DNA from: Gammaproteobacteria bacterium | Lineage (GTDB): Bacteria > Pseudomonadota > Gammaproteobacteria > UBA6429 > Thiohalophilaceae | Direction of reading: 5' to 3' | NCBI GenBank assembly: GCA_003233255.1 | Contig: QILH01000288.1 | Coordinates: 1 to 7,250, forward strand | DNA: 7,250 nucleotides | Shown: positions 1-5,290 of the stretch, piece by piece | Layout: every line of letters starts with the position of its first letter | Numbering within the stretch: position 1 is the stretch's first letter | Made by a program: the position numbers and the translations under genes | The notes under the pieces: generated by a model | Database searches by the model: none | Told to the model about the DNA's origin: nothing | Seen by the model: the letters and a program-made list of their open reading frames with translations, nothing else

Positions 1-1013
1 TTTCCAGTAAAATTTTAATCTCTGTTAATGAGCTATCACGATTTGACTCTACTTTTACAATACTATTTTCTTCATTTTCTATAATCGACTCGAGCAATAA
101 TAATTGCTCTTTTGTATGGGTATCAATAATTTCAATAGAATTATACTCCTTACAAATTAAAACTTTTCCGCCTGTGATGGAGAAAGTCTTCGCCCTGGCC
201 CCGCTCCAAATAAGCGTTTTACTACCCGATGTTAGATTCCATTTTTCAAAATTATTATTGTCATAACTATAAAAATTCTTTTTCCCCAGGTCCGTGAATA
301 ATTTCACTTCATCATTTGCAATTTTATGCGTGGCCAGGATGTCTAAGGTTTTAGGATTGCAGACATATAATTGATTTTCGCTTTTAATTAATAACTTATC
401 ACTACATATCATTATTTGTGGATAATGAAGGCTGGTTAATTGACTGAGAAGAGAGCGATGAGTAATGGGTTTTCCTATCTTATAAAGGTTTAAGGTACTG
501 TTCGCGTCTAATATTTCAAAGACTGTTTGCTCAGTTCCTGATTGCCAAATATCTGACGCATAAGATTCGACCTGGGTTTCATGTAAATCATCTACTTCTA
601 AATTTCCAGAATAATATTTTAGACCACTAAAGCTTTCATTCCATCTCCCCATTTTTTTTATATCTTCGGGTGAGAGAGCTTTAAAAACGGGCAAGTCGAT
701 GATGCCCACACCGCCACTACTACTGGTCATAATGGGGTGATCGTTATCTAACCAGCCCAGTATATAACTGCTTAATGTGGTACCACCCAAATCTAAAATC
801 TCGCCAGACGTGAGCTCCCATAAAAAAGCATTTGATCCCTGCCTTCCCACCACCAATCGCTCTTTATTGGGAGAGAGAATGGCATTATAAACATTGAGCC
901 GCCATTTGGTGAGTAACTTTTTCTTCTTTTAAGTCATAAATAAAACATTCTTCTGCCAAATTAATAAAAATTTGTTGCTGGGAGATAAAAAATGCTGTTT
1001 TAAATGTTATCAT
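1..1013 (-). pseudogene. Beta-propeller (WD40-like) protein, frameshifted, 3' end outside the window
   Basis: Read on the minus strand from the ATG at 1013-1011, this frame encodes about 31 residues (MITFKTAFFISQQQ...) and then stops at 887-885. A second frame, beginning KLLTKWRLNVYNAILSP, is open from about 922 to the left edge, roughly 305 codons with no stop. Adding one A to the run of five (T-run at 918-922 on the plus strand) joins the two frames into one protein of at least 337 residues. Blade-like segments recur: LVVGRQGSNAFLWELTSGEI, LLIKSENQLYVCNPKTLDIL, NFEKWNLTSGSKTLIWSG and KVLICKEYNSIEIIDTHTKE. Each has a hydrophobic strand, a turn, and an aromatic or acidic strand, as in WD40/quinoprotein propellers, which usually act as protein-binding scaffolds. 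No signal peptide is obvious and no good Shine-Dalgarno precedes the ATG; an in-frame TGA lies about 45 bases upstream. The frameshift could be a true lesion or a homopolymer sequencing error. The partner or substrate is unknown. Confidence 0.6.
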
Positions 1014-1074
1014 TTTGAAACCGGTTAGAAGAGGAAGAAAACATAATACCTGATGAGGGTGGGTTTGTCAGTTT

Positions 1075-1130
1075 ACCGAGACAGACCGAGCCAACTCAAT
1101 TCAACTATTTGAAAGTAAAAAATAAAACAT
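1075..1130 (+). repeat. Left-end fragment of the repeat shared with copies B and C (copy A)
   Basis: ACCGAG occurs at 1075-1080 and again at 1085-1090 within CAGACCGAGC. What follows (Caactcaattcaactat, then TTGAAAGTAAAAAA) matches the left end of copy C at 4806-4855 and, less well, copy B at 3509-3555. Homology fades after about 1130, where the HigA-like coding sequence begins. A second weakly matching block lies at 1377-1436, so copy A appears to be the repeat's left part interrupted by about 250 bp of other sequence. Confidence 0.5.
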
Positions 1131-1339
1131 TACAATACGGGTTGCATCTTGAAGATCTACCAGAAATAGGTAGTAAGTCTTATGTTTCGAAGATTCGAAG
1201 TGGGGAGCGAAATCTAAGTAAAGAACATATCGAAAAATTATCTAAACATTTTGGCATTAGTCCTGCCTTATTTTCTGACTCACAAGAGGAGACGGGAAGG
1301 ATGATTGATTTAGGGAATTACCGGGTTGCCCCACGGTGA
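1109..1339 (+). pseudogene. N-terminally truncated HigA-like antitoxin fragment (XRE-type HTH)
   Basis: The frame is open for 76 codons from a TTG at 1109. Residues about 11-55 match the end of the HTH domain of HigA-type antitoxins (COG5499 group): EDLPEIGSKSYVSKI is the recognition region, then RSGERNLSKEHIEKLSKHFG and ISPALF close the domain. Full HigA proteins are usually about 100-130 residues, with a helical region before this point that is missing here. The first eight residues (TTG AAA GTA AAA...) come from the flanking repeat, which has the same TTGAAAGTAAAAAA in copy C, so the apparent start is a junction and not a native one. The tail after residue 55 (SDSQEETGRMIDLGNYRVAP) is not familiar. 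No HigB-like toxin lies next to it. It is probably a non-functional remnant, although a short chimeric DNA-binding peptide cannot be excluded. Confidence 0.55.
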
Positions 1340-1612
1340 TTTCATTGACTGCTATTATAAAAGCATTAAAAATGGATAAAATAAATGCTTAGAACGATGT
1401 TTTTAGTAGTGAATTAGAGCGTTTAAGAAGATCAGTGACAAAAGTGGTCGCTTAGAAGCGGCATTTAGATAGCAAAAATAAGGTGCTAAGCTTAAAATGA
1501 GTCTTAATTTATACGTTAATTCATATTTATCAGTAACGACATGACACCCGTAGAATACGAGGAAAGACATGCTTGTAATTAAATCATCCGTTTTATTGGC
1601 GGAGCCCCACCA
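1340..1612. other. Non-coding AT-rich spacer with a degenerate repeat block
   Basis: No credible gene on either strand. Positions 1377-1436 (around gcttagaacgatgtttttag) resemble the repeat interior at about 3567-3624 in copy B (gcttagaagggtgtttttaa) at perhaps 60-65% identity by eye. The rest shows no hairpin, array or RNA signature that I can support. Composition changes sharply at the start of the GC-rich gene at 1613. Confidence 0.4.
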
Positions 1613-2095
1613 TTGAAGCTATTTCACCTCGATAACTTCGATGTCGACGATCGCTACTGTGCGGTCGACGTCGCGGTCTCGTGCATCTCTGAGTTGATCG
1701 AAGGCACCCCTGCACGTCCTATTATGGAAGAAGACGGCGAAGACGTGCTCGATCTCCAGATGGACGAAGACACGGGCCTCGATCTCGGCGACTACGTGCC
1801 CAACCCCGACGGTATCCTCCCGCTCCGCAAGGGCTGCGCCGAGGCCATCGCGAAACGCTTCGACATCGGTGAGCACGACTGTCTCAACCAGCAGTTGTCC
1901 GACATGGACGGCAGTGCCTTCGATCCCACCGTGGTGATCATGGGGAAGTGGTGCCTCCACGCCGAGAAGATCCCTCCCCTCGATCTGTTTCGGGTCAAGT
2001 GTTTCGAAGGCTACATATTCAGCGAGCGGCTGGTCGCCTTCATCCAGGCGGAAGGCTATAAAAATTTCAGCTTCAATCCCGCGACGATCTGCTGA
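1613..2095 (+). CDS. Putative orphan immunity protein, Imm11/DUF1629-like
   Basis: 160 codons from TTG at 1613 to TGA at 2093-2095. The start is supported by GGCGGAG at about 1598-1604, 8-9 bases upstream; an in-frame TAA at 1580-1582 leaves no earlier ATG, GTG or TTG. The protein is acidic and cytosolic, with no signal peptide. It begins MKLFHLDNFDVD; a middle segment GILPLRKGCAEAIAKRFDIG (about 67-86) and an ending FRVKCFEGYIFSERLVAFIQ followed by AEGYKNFSFNP resemble Imm11/Imm43-type proteins, where a ligand-like core ends in a '(v)SERv...l...gltGf.F.P' helix-strand motif. Members of that group are thought to neutralise polymorphic toxins carried by the same or a rival strain. No toxin gene sits next to it. 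G+C is about 62% (37 of 60 bases in 1741-1800) against about 35-40% on either side, with strong G/C third positions, which suggests recent transfer from a GC-rich donor. The family call is from memory of the motif only. Confidence 0.5.
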   Translation: MKLFHLDNFDVDDRYCAVDVAVSCISELIEGTPARPIMEEDGEDVLDLQMDEDTGLDLGDYVPNPDGILPLRKGCAEAIAKRFDIGEHDCLNQQLSDMDGSAFDPTVVIMGKWCLHAEKIPPLDLFRVKCFEGYIFSERLVAFIQAEGYKNFSFNPATIC

Positions 2096-2180
2096 GGCTC
2101 CGTGTCCAATGAGCTCAATGAACCCAATGGGGATACCTCAGGGGCAGACTCCATTGAAAATTATAATTAGGATAACGGTG
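2096..2180. other. Intergenic region with a GGGGCAGACTCC footprint
   Basis: The short gap between the 3' ends of the convergent Imm11-like and HDOD genes. GGGGCAGACTCCATTGAAAA at 2141-2160 resembles the GGGTCAGACCGAGC left end of copy C at 4801-4814. CCAATG/CAATG recurs three times in 2106-2130. No G+C-rich hairpin with a T-tract is visible for either gene, so I do not call a terminator. Confidence 0.3.
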
Positions 2181-3419
2181 TTAGAGACATAATATTTTTA
2201 TCATTTCTGTTACGCGCTTAGTGACTTCTTTTAGTTGTTGCAAATCATCGGCGGGATTAATTTTATCAAGGCCAAGATTTTTGAATGCGGGAATATCACA
2301 TAATGGCGGTCCTTTGATTTTCTTGCCGCCGACGAGAGGTGAATGCAGGAGTGCGATCTGTACCAGTCCGACATAATCGGGCGAATTATCCGTTGATTGC
2401 CACTGCCAATCGTATGCATGTGCCGCTATGTCACATAGTCCTTCATCAAAGTCCCAGTGTTCCAGCAGCATACTTCCGACCTTACCTTTGAGCTTCTCAA
2501 TAGTTGATTCGAGATTTCCTGCCTGATGTGTTAGTTCAGGATAAATATCGGCAACAAAGAGTAACGGGATGACACCGATATCATGTAACAAGCCAGATAA
2601 AAAGGCACGATCACGTTCATAACCAGGAATATTCCGCGCTAACACATAAGCTATAATACCTGTGCGTATACTGTTTTCGTAATATTGCGCCATTGCTTTC
2701 TTTAATAATACGGAGTCGGGCTTGAATAAGCCTCTTAACGCAACGCTGATCACGATAGCGTGTATCGCATCCAGACCAATTTTAGCAATCGCATTTTTTA
2801 TACTGGTTATATTTTGACTGCCTCTAAAAATAGGGCTGTTTGCGACCTGTATTACTCGCGTTGAGATGGCGGGATCCGATTGAATGATACCTGCTATCTT
2901 ACTAAGACTTAGCCCTTCTTCTGTAAGTGCACTTTGTATGTGAATCGCCATTTCAGGGAGGCTGGGTAATTTAATTTCATCATGCAAAAACTTTTTTTCT
3001 ATATCAGCCATAAGTTTGTCGTCGGCATTTTTTGGGATCTCGTCTTGTAGTCTATTGAGGATCGTACTACCGCCTCCATCCCATGCATCATTGATATATT
3101 TATCGTAGATTTTTTCATCTATGAACAGTGCAGTGCATGCGCATTTACATTTCGCCTTATATCCGGGTAGGCGCAATCGAAAGACAGGTTTCTGTGCTCG
3201 GGGTGTATCGGATTGAAATGTTTCTACGTTGTTTTCAGGATCGGTTACTTCAACCGTGCCAGATAACAAGTAGATTATCTTAGCCTGGTATTTTTTTGCA
3301 TCGAGCGTTTTGCCACTTTTGAACTCAAGGATGTCAGAGTGGGTTGTTAAATCAACCAGACCAATGTCGCCGAGAGAGCTAAAATTAGCCAATGATAATA
3401 ATATTCGCACGCTAATCAT
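2181..3419 (-). CDS. HDOD-domain signalling protein with N-terminal CRP-like (cyclic-nucleotide-binding-fold) domain
   Basis: An intact 412-residue cytosolic protein. Residues about 7-107 look like a CRP/cNMP-binding beta-roll (LLSLANFSSLGDIGLVDL, then FKSGKTLDAKK and YLLSGTVEVTD). In place of a canonical phosphate-binding cassette it has PRAQKPVFRLRLPGYKAKCK, the degenerate form seen in related HDOD proteins. Residues about 145-350 are an HDOD domain (PF08668): LPSLPEMAIHIQSAL, SLSKIAGIIQSDPAISTRVI, QVANSPIFRG, then SIKNAIAKIGLDAIHAIVIS. FLSGLLHDIGVIPLL keeps H279-D280 of the HD motif, which many HDOD proteins lose. HDOD proteins are non-enzymatic or poorly understood signalling scaffolds, often linked to cyclic-di-GMP, motility or stress responses. 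The ATG at 3419 fits the start of the CRP-like fold, but no strong Shine-Dalgarno precedes it. The gene is transcribed away from repeat copy B. An unusual C91-x-C93-x-C95 cluster lies in the sensor domain. The role is inferred from the family. Confidence 0.88.
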   Translation of the reverse strand: MISVRILLSLANFSSLGDIGLVDLTTHSDILEFKSGKTLDAKKYQAKIIYLLSGTVEVTDPENNVETFQSDTPRAQKPVFRLRLPGYKAKCKCACTALFIDEKIYDKYINDAWDGGGSTILNRLQDEIPKNADDKLMADIEKKFLHDEIKLPSLPEMAIHIQSALTEEGLSLSKIAGIIQSDPAISTRVIQVANSPIFRGSQNITSIKNAIAKIGLDAIHAIVISVALRGLFKPDSVLLKKAMAQYYENSIRTGIIAYVLARNIPGYERDRAFLSGLLHDIGVIPLLFVADIYPELTHQAGNLESTIEKLKGKVGSMLLEHWDFDEGLCDIAAHAYDWQWQSTDNSPDYVGLVQIALLHSPLVGGKKIKGPPLCDIPAFKNLGLDKINPADDLQQLKEVTKRVTEMIKILCL

Positions 3420-3733
3420 AGTTATGATATCAGGTAGTATAATCTTATAAATTCTAGTCTACTTCTGCCCTATATGCCTAAATTTTGTCAAGCCACGTAT
3501 ACCCGGTCGGACCGAGCCAAAACCATCAACTCATTGCAAGCAAAAAGAAAAATATTTCAAAATGATGAGTTAAAGGGCTTAGAAGGGTGTTTTTAATACC
3601 GAAAAGAGTTGTTTAAGGATTTACTGGGTAATGTGTTAGCACAAACCACCCATATACCTTATTGGTCGGCCCAATATCATCTGCAGGACTTGAGCAATAT
3701 GAAGACAAACCCGAGGTTGGGAAAGGAAATTCA
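3420..3733. other. Divergent intergenic region: HDOD upstream sequence plus the leader of repeat copy B
   Basis: Positions 3420-3500 are the AT-rich upstream region of the minus-strand HDOD gene; a TATACT hexamer (minus strand, about 3435-3440) could be a -10 box, but no convincing -35 box is paired with it. Position 3504 begins repeat copy B with the perfect arms CGGTC-G-GACCG. The remainder is the untranslated leader of the dead addiction module, matched base for base over long stretches by 4801-5031. No separate gene is seen. Confidence 0.5.
3626..3651. promoter_or_regulatory. Imperfect palindrome, possible addiction-module operator (copy B)
   Basis: TGTGTTAGCACA at 3632-3643 is a 12-bp palindrome broken by one mismatch, inside GGGT...ACCACCC outer arms. 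It sits about 90 bases before the antitoxin ATG. The matching site in copy C is a perfect 12-bp palindrome. Autoregulation by antitoxin binding to a palindromic operator is usual for such modules; that role here is inference. Confidence 0.35.
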
Positions 3734-3874
3734 ATGAGTCATAGTTTACCGCTAAATAAAATGACCCTCGAGGAAAAACTCCAGACGATGGAAATCGTAT
3801 GGGATGATTTATACAAATCGGCTGACCGTATTTCTTCTGCTGACTGGTACCATAGCGCGTTACTGGAAAGATAA
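3734..3874 (+). pseudogene. Truncated addiction-module antitoxin (TIGR02574/PF09720 type), copy B
   Basis: Starts at ATG 3734 with AAGGA at about 3723-3727, a good Shine-Dalgarno at 7 bases. The 46 residues include MSHSLPLNKMTLEEKLQTME and IVWDDLYKSADRISSADWYH. This is the signature of the TIGR02574 'putative addiction module component' antitoxins: a short conserved 'L.ME.lWddL' helix, then 'W....L.eR'. The family's acidic 'f.dWeeak' C-terminus is missing, because a 44-bp deletion relative to copy C moves the frame into a TAA at 3872-3874. The orphaned tail (AAGCCAAACGAGATA...) is still legible to 3901. In this family the C-terminal part usually binds the toxin, so the product should not neutralise a partner. 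A longer frame reaches upstream to TTG 3662, but the conserved Shine-Dalgarno and copy C support 3734. Confidence 0.8.
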
Positions 3875-3898
3875 AGCCAAACGAGATATAGAAACTAA

Positions 3899-4066
3899 AT
3901 GGAAACCAGAATACTGTAATCGATTCAGCAGGATATAGTCGATATGTACTACTTTTATGAAAAACAACAAACAGGAATAGGTTTGAGTCATAATATTAGA
4001 TATATCTTATATAGATATCACCTGGCAGAACACATCATTAAACAGGGAAAGCCTGCACAAAAATGA
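3899..4066 (+). pseudogene. ParE/RelE-like toxin remnant, copy B
   Basis: From the ATG at 3899 the frame reads METRIL, then TAA at 3917-3919 (codon 7), then SIQQDIVDMYYFYEKQQTGI followed by GLSHNIRYILYRYHLAEHII, ending at TGA 4064-4066: 55 codons in a single frame apart from the nonsense codon. The stretch 'QQDIVDMYYFYEKQQTGIG' matches the N-terminus of ParE-superfamily toxins (PF05016, '..A..Di...~yYe.q..glG..f'), which are normally about 95-100 residues. The rest of the fold and its catalytic or gyrase-binding surface are absent, and the second half is poorly conserved. Its position directly after the antitoxin is the usual order for TIGR02574 modules. It is not translatable as a toxin. Copy C carries the same TAA. 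Confidence 0.72.
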
Positions 4067-4110
4067 TATTATGGTATCTCAAATAATAAATAAGAAAAAA
4101 AATAAACTAA

Positions 4111-4116
4111 GAGGAG
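4111..4116 (+). promoter_or_regulatory. Strong ribosome binding site for the lipoprotein gene
   Basis: GAGGAG six bases before ATG 4123 is close to the Shine-Dalgarno consensus. It decides the start against the longer out-of-frame reading that begins at 4071 and sets the lipobox Cys at residue 21. Confidence 0.8.
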
Positions 4117-4122
4117 CCAACG

Positions 4123-4755
4123 ATGTCACGACATTTTATTGCAACATCATTTTTAATATTTACAGTTGTATCTTTATCTGCTTGTGGTGTTGTACAAGAA
4201 AAAATAAAGATCAACGAAATTCATCACGTAAAAACCAGTGCAAATCAGAACATTACTGTCAACATCAAGAGTGTAGTGGATTCGCGTTCGTTTGTTCTAA
4301 ATGGGGACGATCCCAGCATTCCGCAATTAGCAACCGTGGAAAAAATAAAACCATCTTTAACAGCAACAGCGGTTGCTCAAATTCGAAATTTAAATGGAAC
4401 GACCATTGCGGATATTTTTACAGAAAGAGAAGTGATCGCGATTGTTAAAGAGGCAATAGAAGAAAGCTTTAAGAGGGCAGGATATACTGTTTCTGAATCG
4501 ACAACCGATACGATCCCTATTGACGTCAACGTTGTTCGTTTCTGGGCTTATAACACTGGCTCGTGGGTTTTTAAATTTAATTTTAATATTACGGTTGAAA
4601 TAAATGGAGACTTACCCGTCCTTCAGAATACGAAAACATTTTCAACTAGTATCACACTTTCGAGCGGATGGGTAGCAAGTTCGCGTTCATACAGAAATAC
4701 GATTAGCAAAGGTATGGATAAATTTATTCTAGAATTAGCACCACATTTAGAATGA
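4123..4755 (+). CDS. Outer-membrane-type lipoprotein, YajG-like/'flagellar biosynthesis'-annotated family
   Basis: An intact 210-residue protein. The signal peptide MSRHFIATSFLIFTVVSLSA ends in a lipobox L18-S19-A20-C21, so the mature protein starts at Cys21 and is lipid-anchored. The next residue is Gly and there is no Asp at +2, which favours outer-membrane sorting. The mature domain has two hallmark segments: VDSRSFVLNGDDPSIPQL (about 52-69, the 'D.R.f..nP.dPs.PsL' motif of a lipoprotein group often labelled 'flagellar biosynthesis protein') and IVKEAIEESFKRAGYTVSES, as in YajG-like folds. A basic or aromatic beta-strand region follows (FWAYNTGSWVFKFNFNITVE). No enzymatic motif is visible; an envelope structural or binding role is plausible. 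The gene is the only intact one between the direct repeats and shares no operon with its neighbours. AT-rich sequence at 3980-4080 presumably holds its promoter. The lipoprotein call is firm; the family is tentative. Confidence 0.85.
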   Translation: MSRHFIATSFLIFTVVSLSACGVVQEKIKINEIHHVKTSANQNITVNIKSVVDSRSFVLNGDDPSIPQLATVEKIKPSLTATAVAQIRNLNGTTIADIFTEREVIAIVKEAIEESFKRAGYTVSESTTDTIPIDVNVVRFWAYNTGSWVFKFNFNITVEINGDLPVLQNTKTFSTSITLSSGWVASSRSYRNTISKGMDKFILELAPHLE

Positions 4756-5031
4756 TAAGAGCAGGGGCGTAAAGACCAGGGGTGTCCGATTTGAATATCT
4801 GGGTCAGACCGAGCAAAACTCCCGCAACCTATTGAAAGTAAAAAAGATATTATTTAAAAATAACGAATTATTAGTCTTAAAAGGGTGTTTTTGATACTAA
4901 AAAGGGGTGTGCAAGGATTCACTGGGTAGTGTGTTAACACAAACCACCCATGTACCTTGTTGGTCTGCCTAATACCATCCGCAATATTTGAACAATATGA
5001 AGACAAACCAGAGATTGGGCAAGGAAATTCA
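4756..5031. other. Non-coding region: lipoprotein 3' flank and leader of repeat copy C
   Basis: Positions 4756-4800 are short flanking sequence without a convincing terminator hairpin. From 4801 the sequence is the leader of copy C, parallel to 3504-3733. No gene is seen on either strand; short open frames here are not supported by start sites or by family resemblance. Confidence 0.5.
4924..4949. promoter_or_regulatory. Palindrome, possible addiction-module operator (copy C)
   Basis: TGTGTTAACACA at 4930-4941 is a perfect 12-bp palindrome with partly matching outer arms, GGGTAG on the left and ACCACCC on the right. It lies about 90 bases before the antitoxin ATG, the same place as in copy B. 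It is more consistent with a dimer-binding operator than with a terminator, because no T-tract follows. Confidence 0.38.
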
Positions 5032-5247
5032 ATGAGTCATAGTTTACCGTTAAATAAAATGACCCTTGAGGAAAAACTTTAGACGATGGAAATCTTATCG
5101 GATGATTTATACAAATCGGCTGACCGTCTTTATTCCCCTGACTGGCACCGTAGCGCGTTACGAGAAAGAGAAAGTCAGCTACGTGAGGACGCGGACGAGT
5201 TTGTTGAATGGGAGAAAGCCAAACGAGATACAAAAACTAAATGGTAA
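5032..5247 (+). pseudogene. Addiction-module antitoxin (TIGR02574/PF09720 type) with a premature stop, copy C
   Basis: ATG 5032 has the same AAGGA Shine-Dalgarno (5021-5025) as copy B. The 71-codon frame reads MSHSLPLNKMTLEEKL, then TAG at 5080-5082 (codon 17), then TMEILSDDLYKSADRLYSPD, WHRSALREREESQ-like residues (actual: WHRSALRERESQLRED) and ADEFVEWEKAKRDTKTKW, ending in TAA at 5245-5247. Length and the C-terminal 'F.eWe.AK' segment are typical of the TIGR02574 family. Copy B has CAG (Gln) where copy C has TAG, so a single C-to-T change explains the stop. The family's W in 'lWddL' is Ser here (ILSDDL). Translation would yield 16 residues unless the stop is suppressed or restarted at Met19. 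The stop overlaps the toxin start as TAATG, the tight coupling expected of a toxin-antitoxin operon. Confidence 0.82.
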
Positions 5248-5290
5248 TGGAAACCAGAATACTGTAATCGGCTCAGCAGGATATAGTCGT
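5247..5290 (+). pseudogene. ParE/RelE-like toxin N-terminal stub, copy C
   Basis: Begins at the ATG of TAATG (5247-5249), overlapping the antitoxin stop by one base. It reads METRIL, TAA at 5265-5267 (codon 7), SAQQDIV, and then homology to copy B stops. Only about 14 codons of a normally 95-100-residue toxin remain. The nonsense codon is at the same place and of the same type as in copy B. Confidence 0.65.

Larger units (their letters stand above)
3504..3941 (+). repeat. Direct repeat, copy B (degenerate toxin-antitoxin module with leader)
   Basis: Aligns collinearly with copy C at 4801-5290. Landmarks in both are GGTCnGACCGAGC at the left end, AAGGGTGTTTTT (copy B: 3577-3592 region, with GAAGGGTGTTTTT), ACTGGGTA.TGTGTTA.CACA, AATATGAAGACAAACC, GGAAATTCAATGAGTCATAG and GCAGGATATAGTCG at the right end. 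Identity is about 80-85% by eye outside two deletions. Copy B lacks 44 bp relative to copy C inside the antitoxin (at 3871-3872) and 6 bp at the antitoxin/toxin junction (at about 3902). The homology ends after gatatagtcg, although copy B's own sequence continues into more of the toxin. Confidence 0.85.
4801..5290 (+). repeat. Direct repeat, copy C (degenerate toxin-antitoxin module with leader)
   Basis: In the same orientation as copy B and collinear with it. It opens with GGGTCAGACCGAGC, whose GGTC-A-GACC core is palindromic, and the homology ends at gatatagtcg (5280-5289), after which the sequence departs completely from copy B (ttgctgacc against atatgtact). Copy C keeps the 44 bp of antitoxin sequence and the TGGTAATGG antitoxin/toxin junction that copy B has lost, so it shows the ancestral gene layout better. 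It shares with copy A the TTGAAAGTAAAAAA stretch at the left end. Confidence 0.85.

Noticed and set aside
1451..1466. CGCTTAGAAGCG hairpin
   Set aside because: Five-base arms with a two-base loop and no T-tract; too weak for a terminator.
1619..1960. Minus-strand open frame of 113 codons
   Set aside because: Antisense shadow of the GC-rich Imm11-like gene. Long antisense frames are expected in GC-rich coding DNA, and its composition (runs of V, H, E, D) looks like a reversed coding frame.
1792..1998. Minus-strand open frame of 68 codons
   Set aside because: A second shadow of the same gene; no ribosome binding site and no recognisable domain.
3988..4012. AT-rich near-palindrome around gatatatcttatatagatatc
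   Set aside because: Inside the toxin remnant and made almost wholly of A and T; the arms do not match well enough to call an operator or hairpin.
4071..4448. Plus-strand open frame of 125 codons overlapping the lipoprotein start
   Set aside because: Out of frame with the lipoprotein, rich in Cys, Lys and Asn without a domain; the in-frame GAGGAG and lipobox clearly favour 4123.
3504..5290. Integron attC array
   Set aside because: Toxin-antitoxin modules, orphan genes and repeats suggest a chromosomal integron, but the repeats do not show paired RYYYAAC/GTTRRRY core sites and the repeated part is itself a gene pair.
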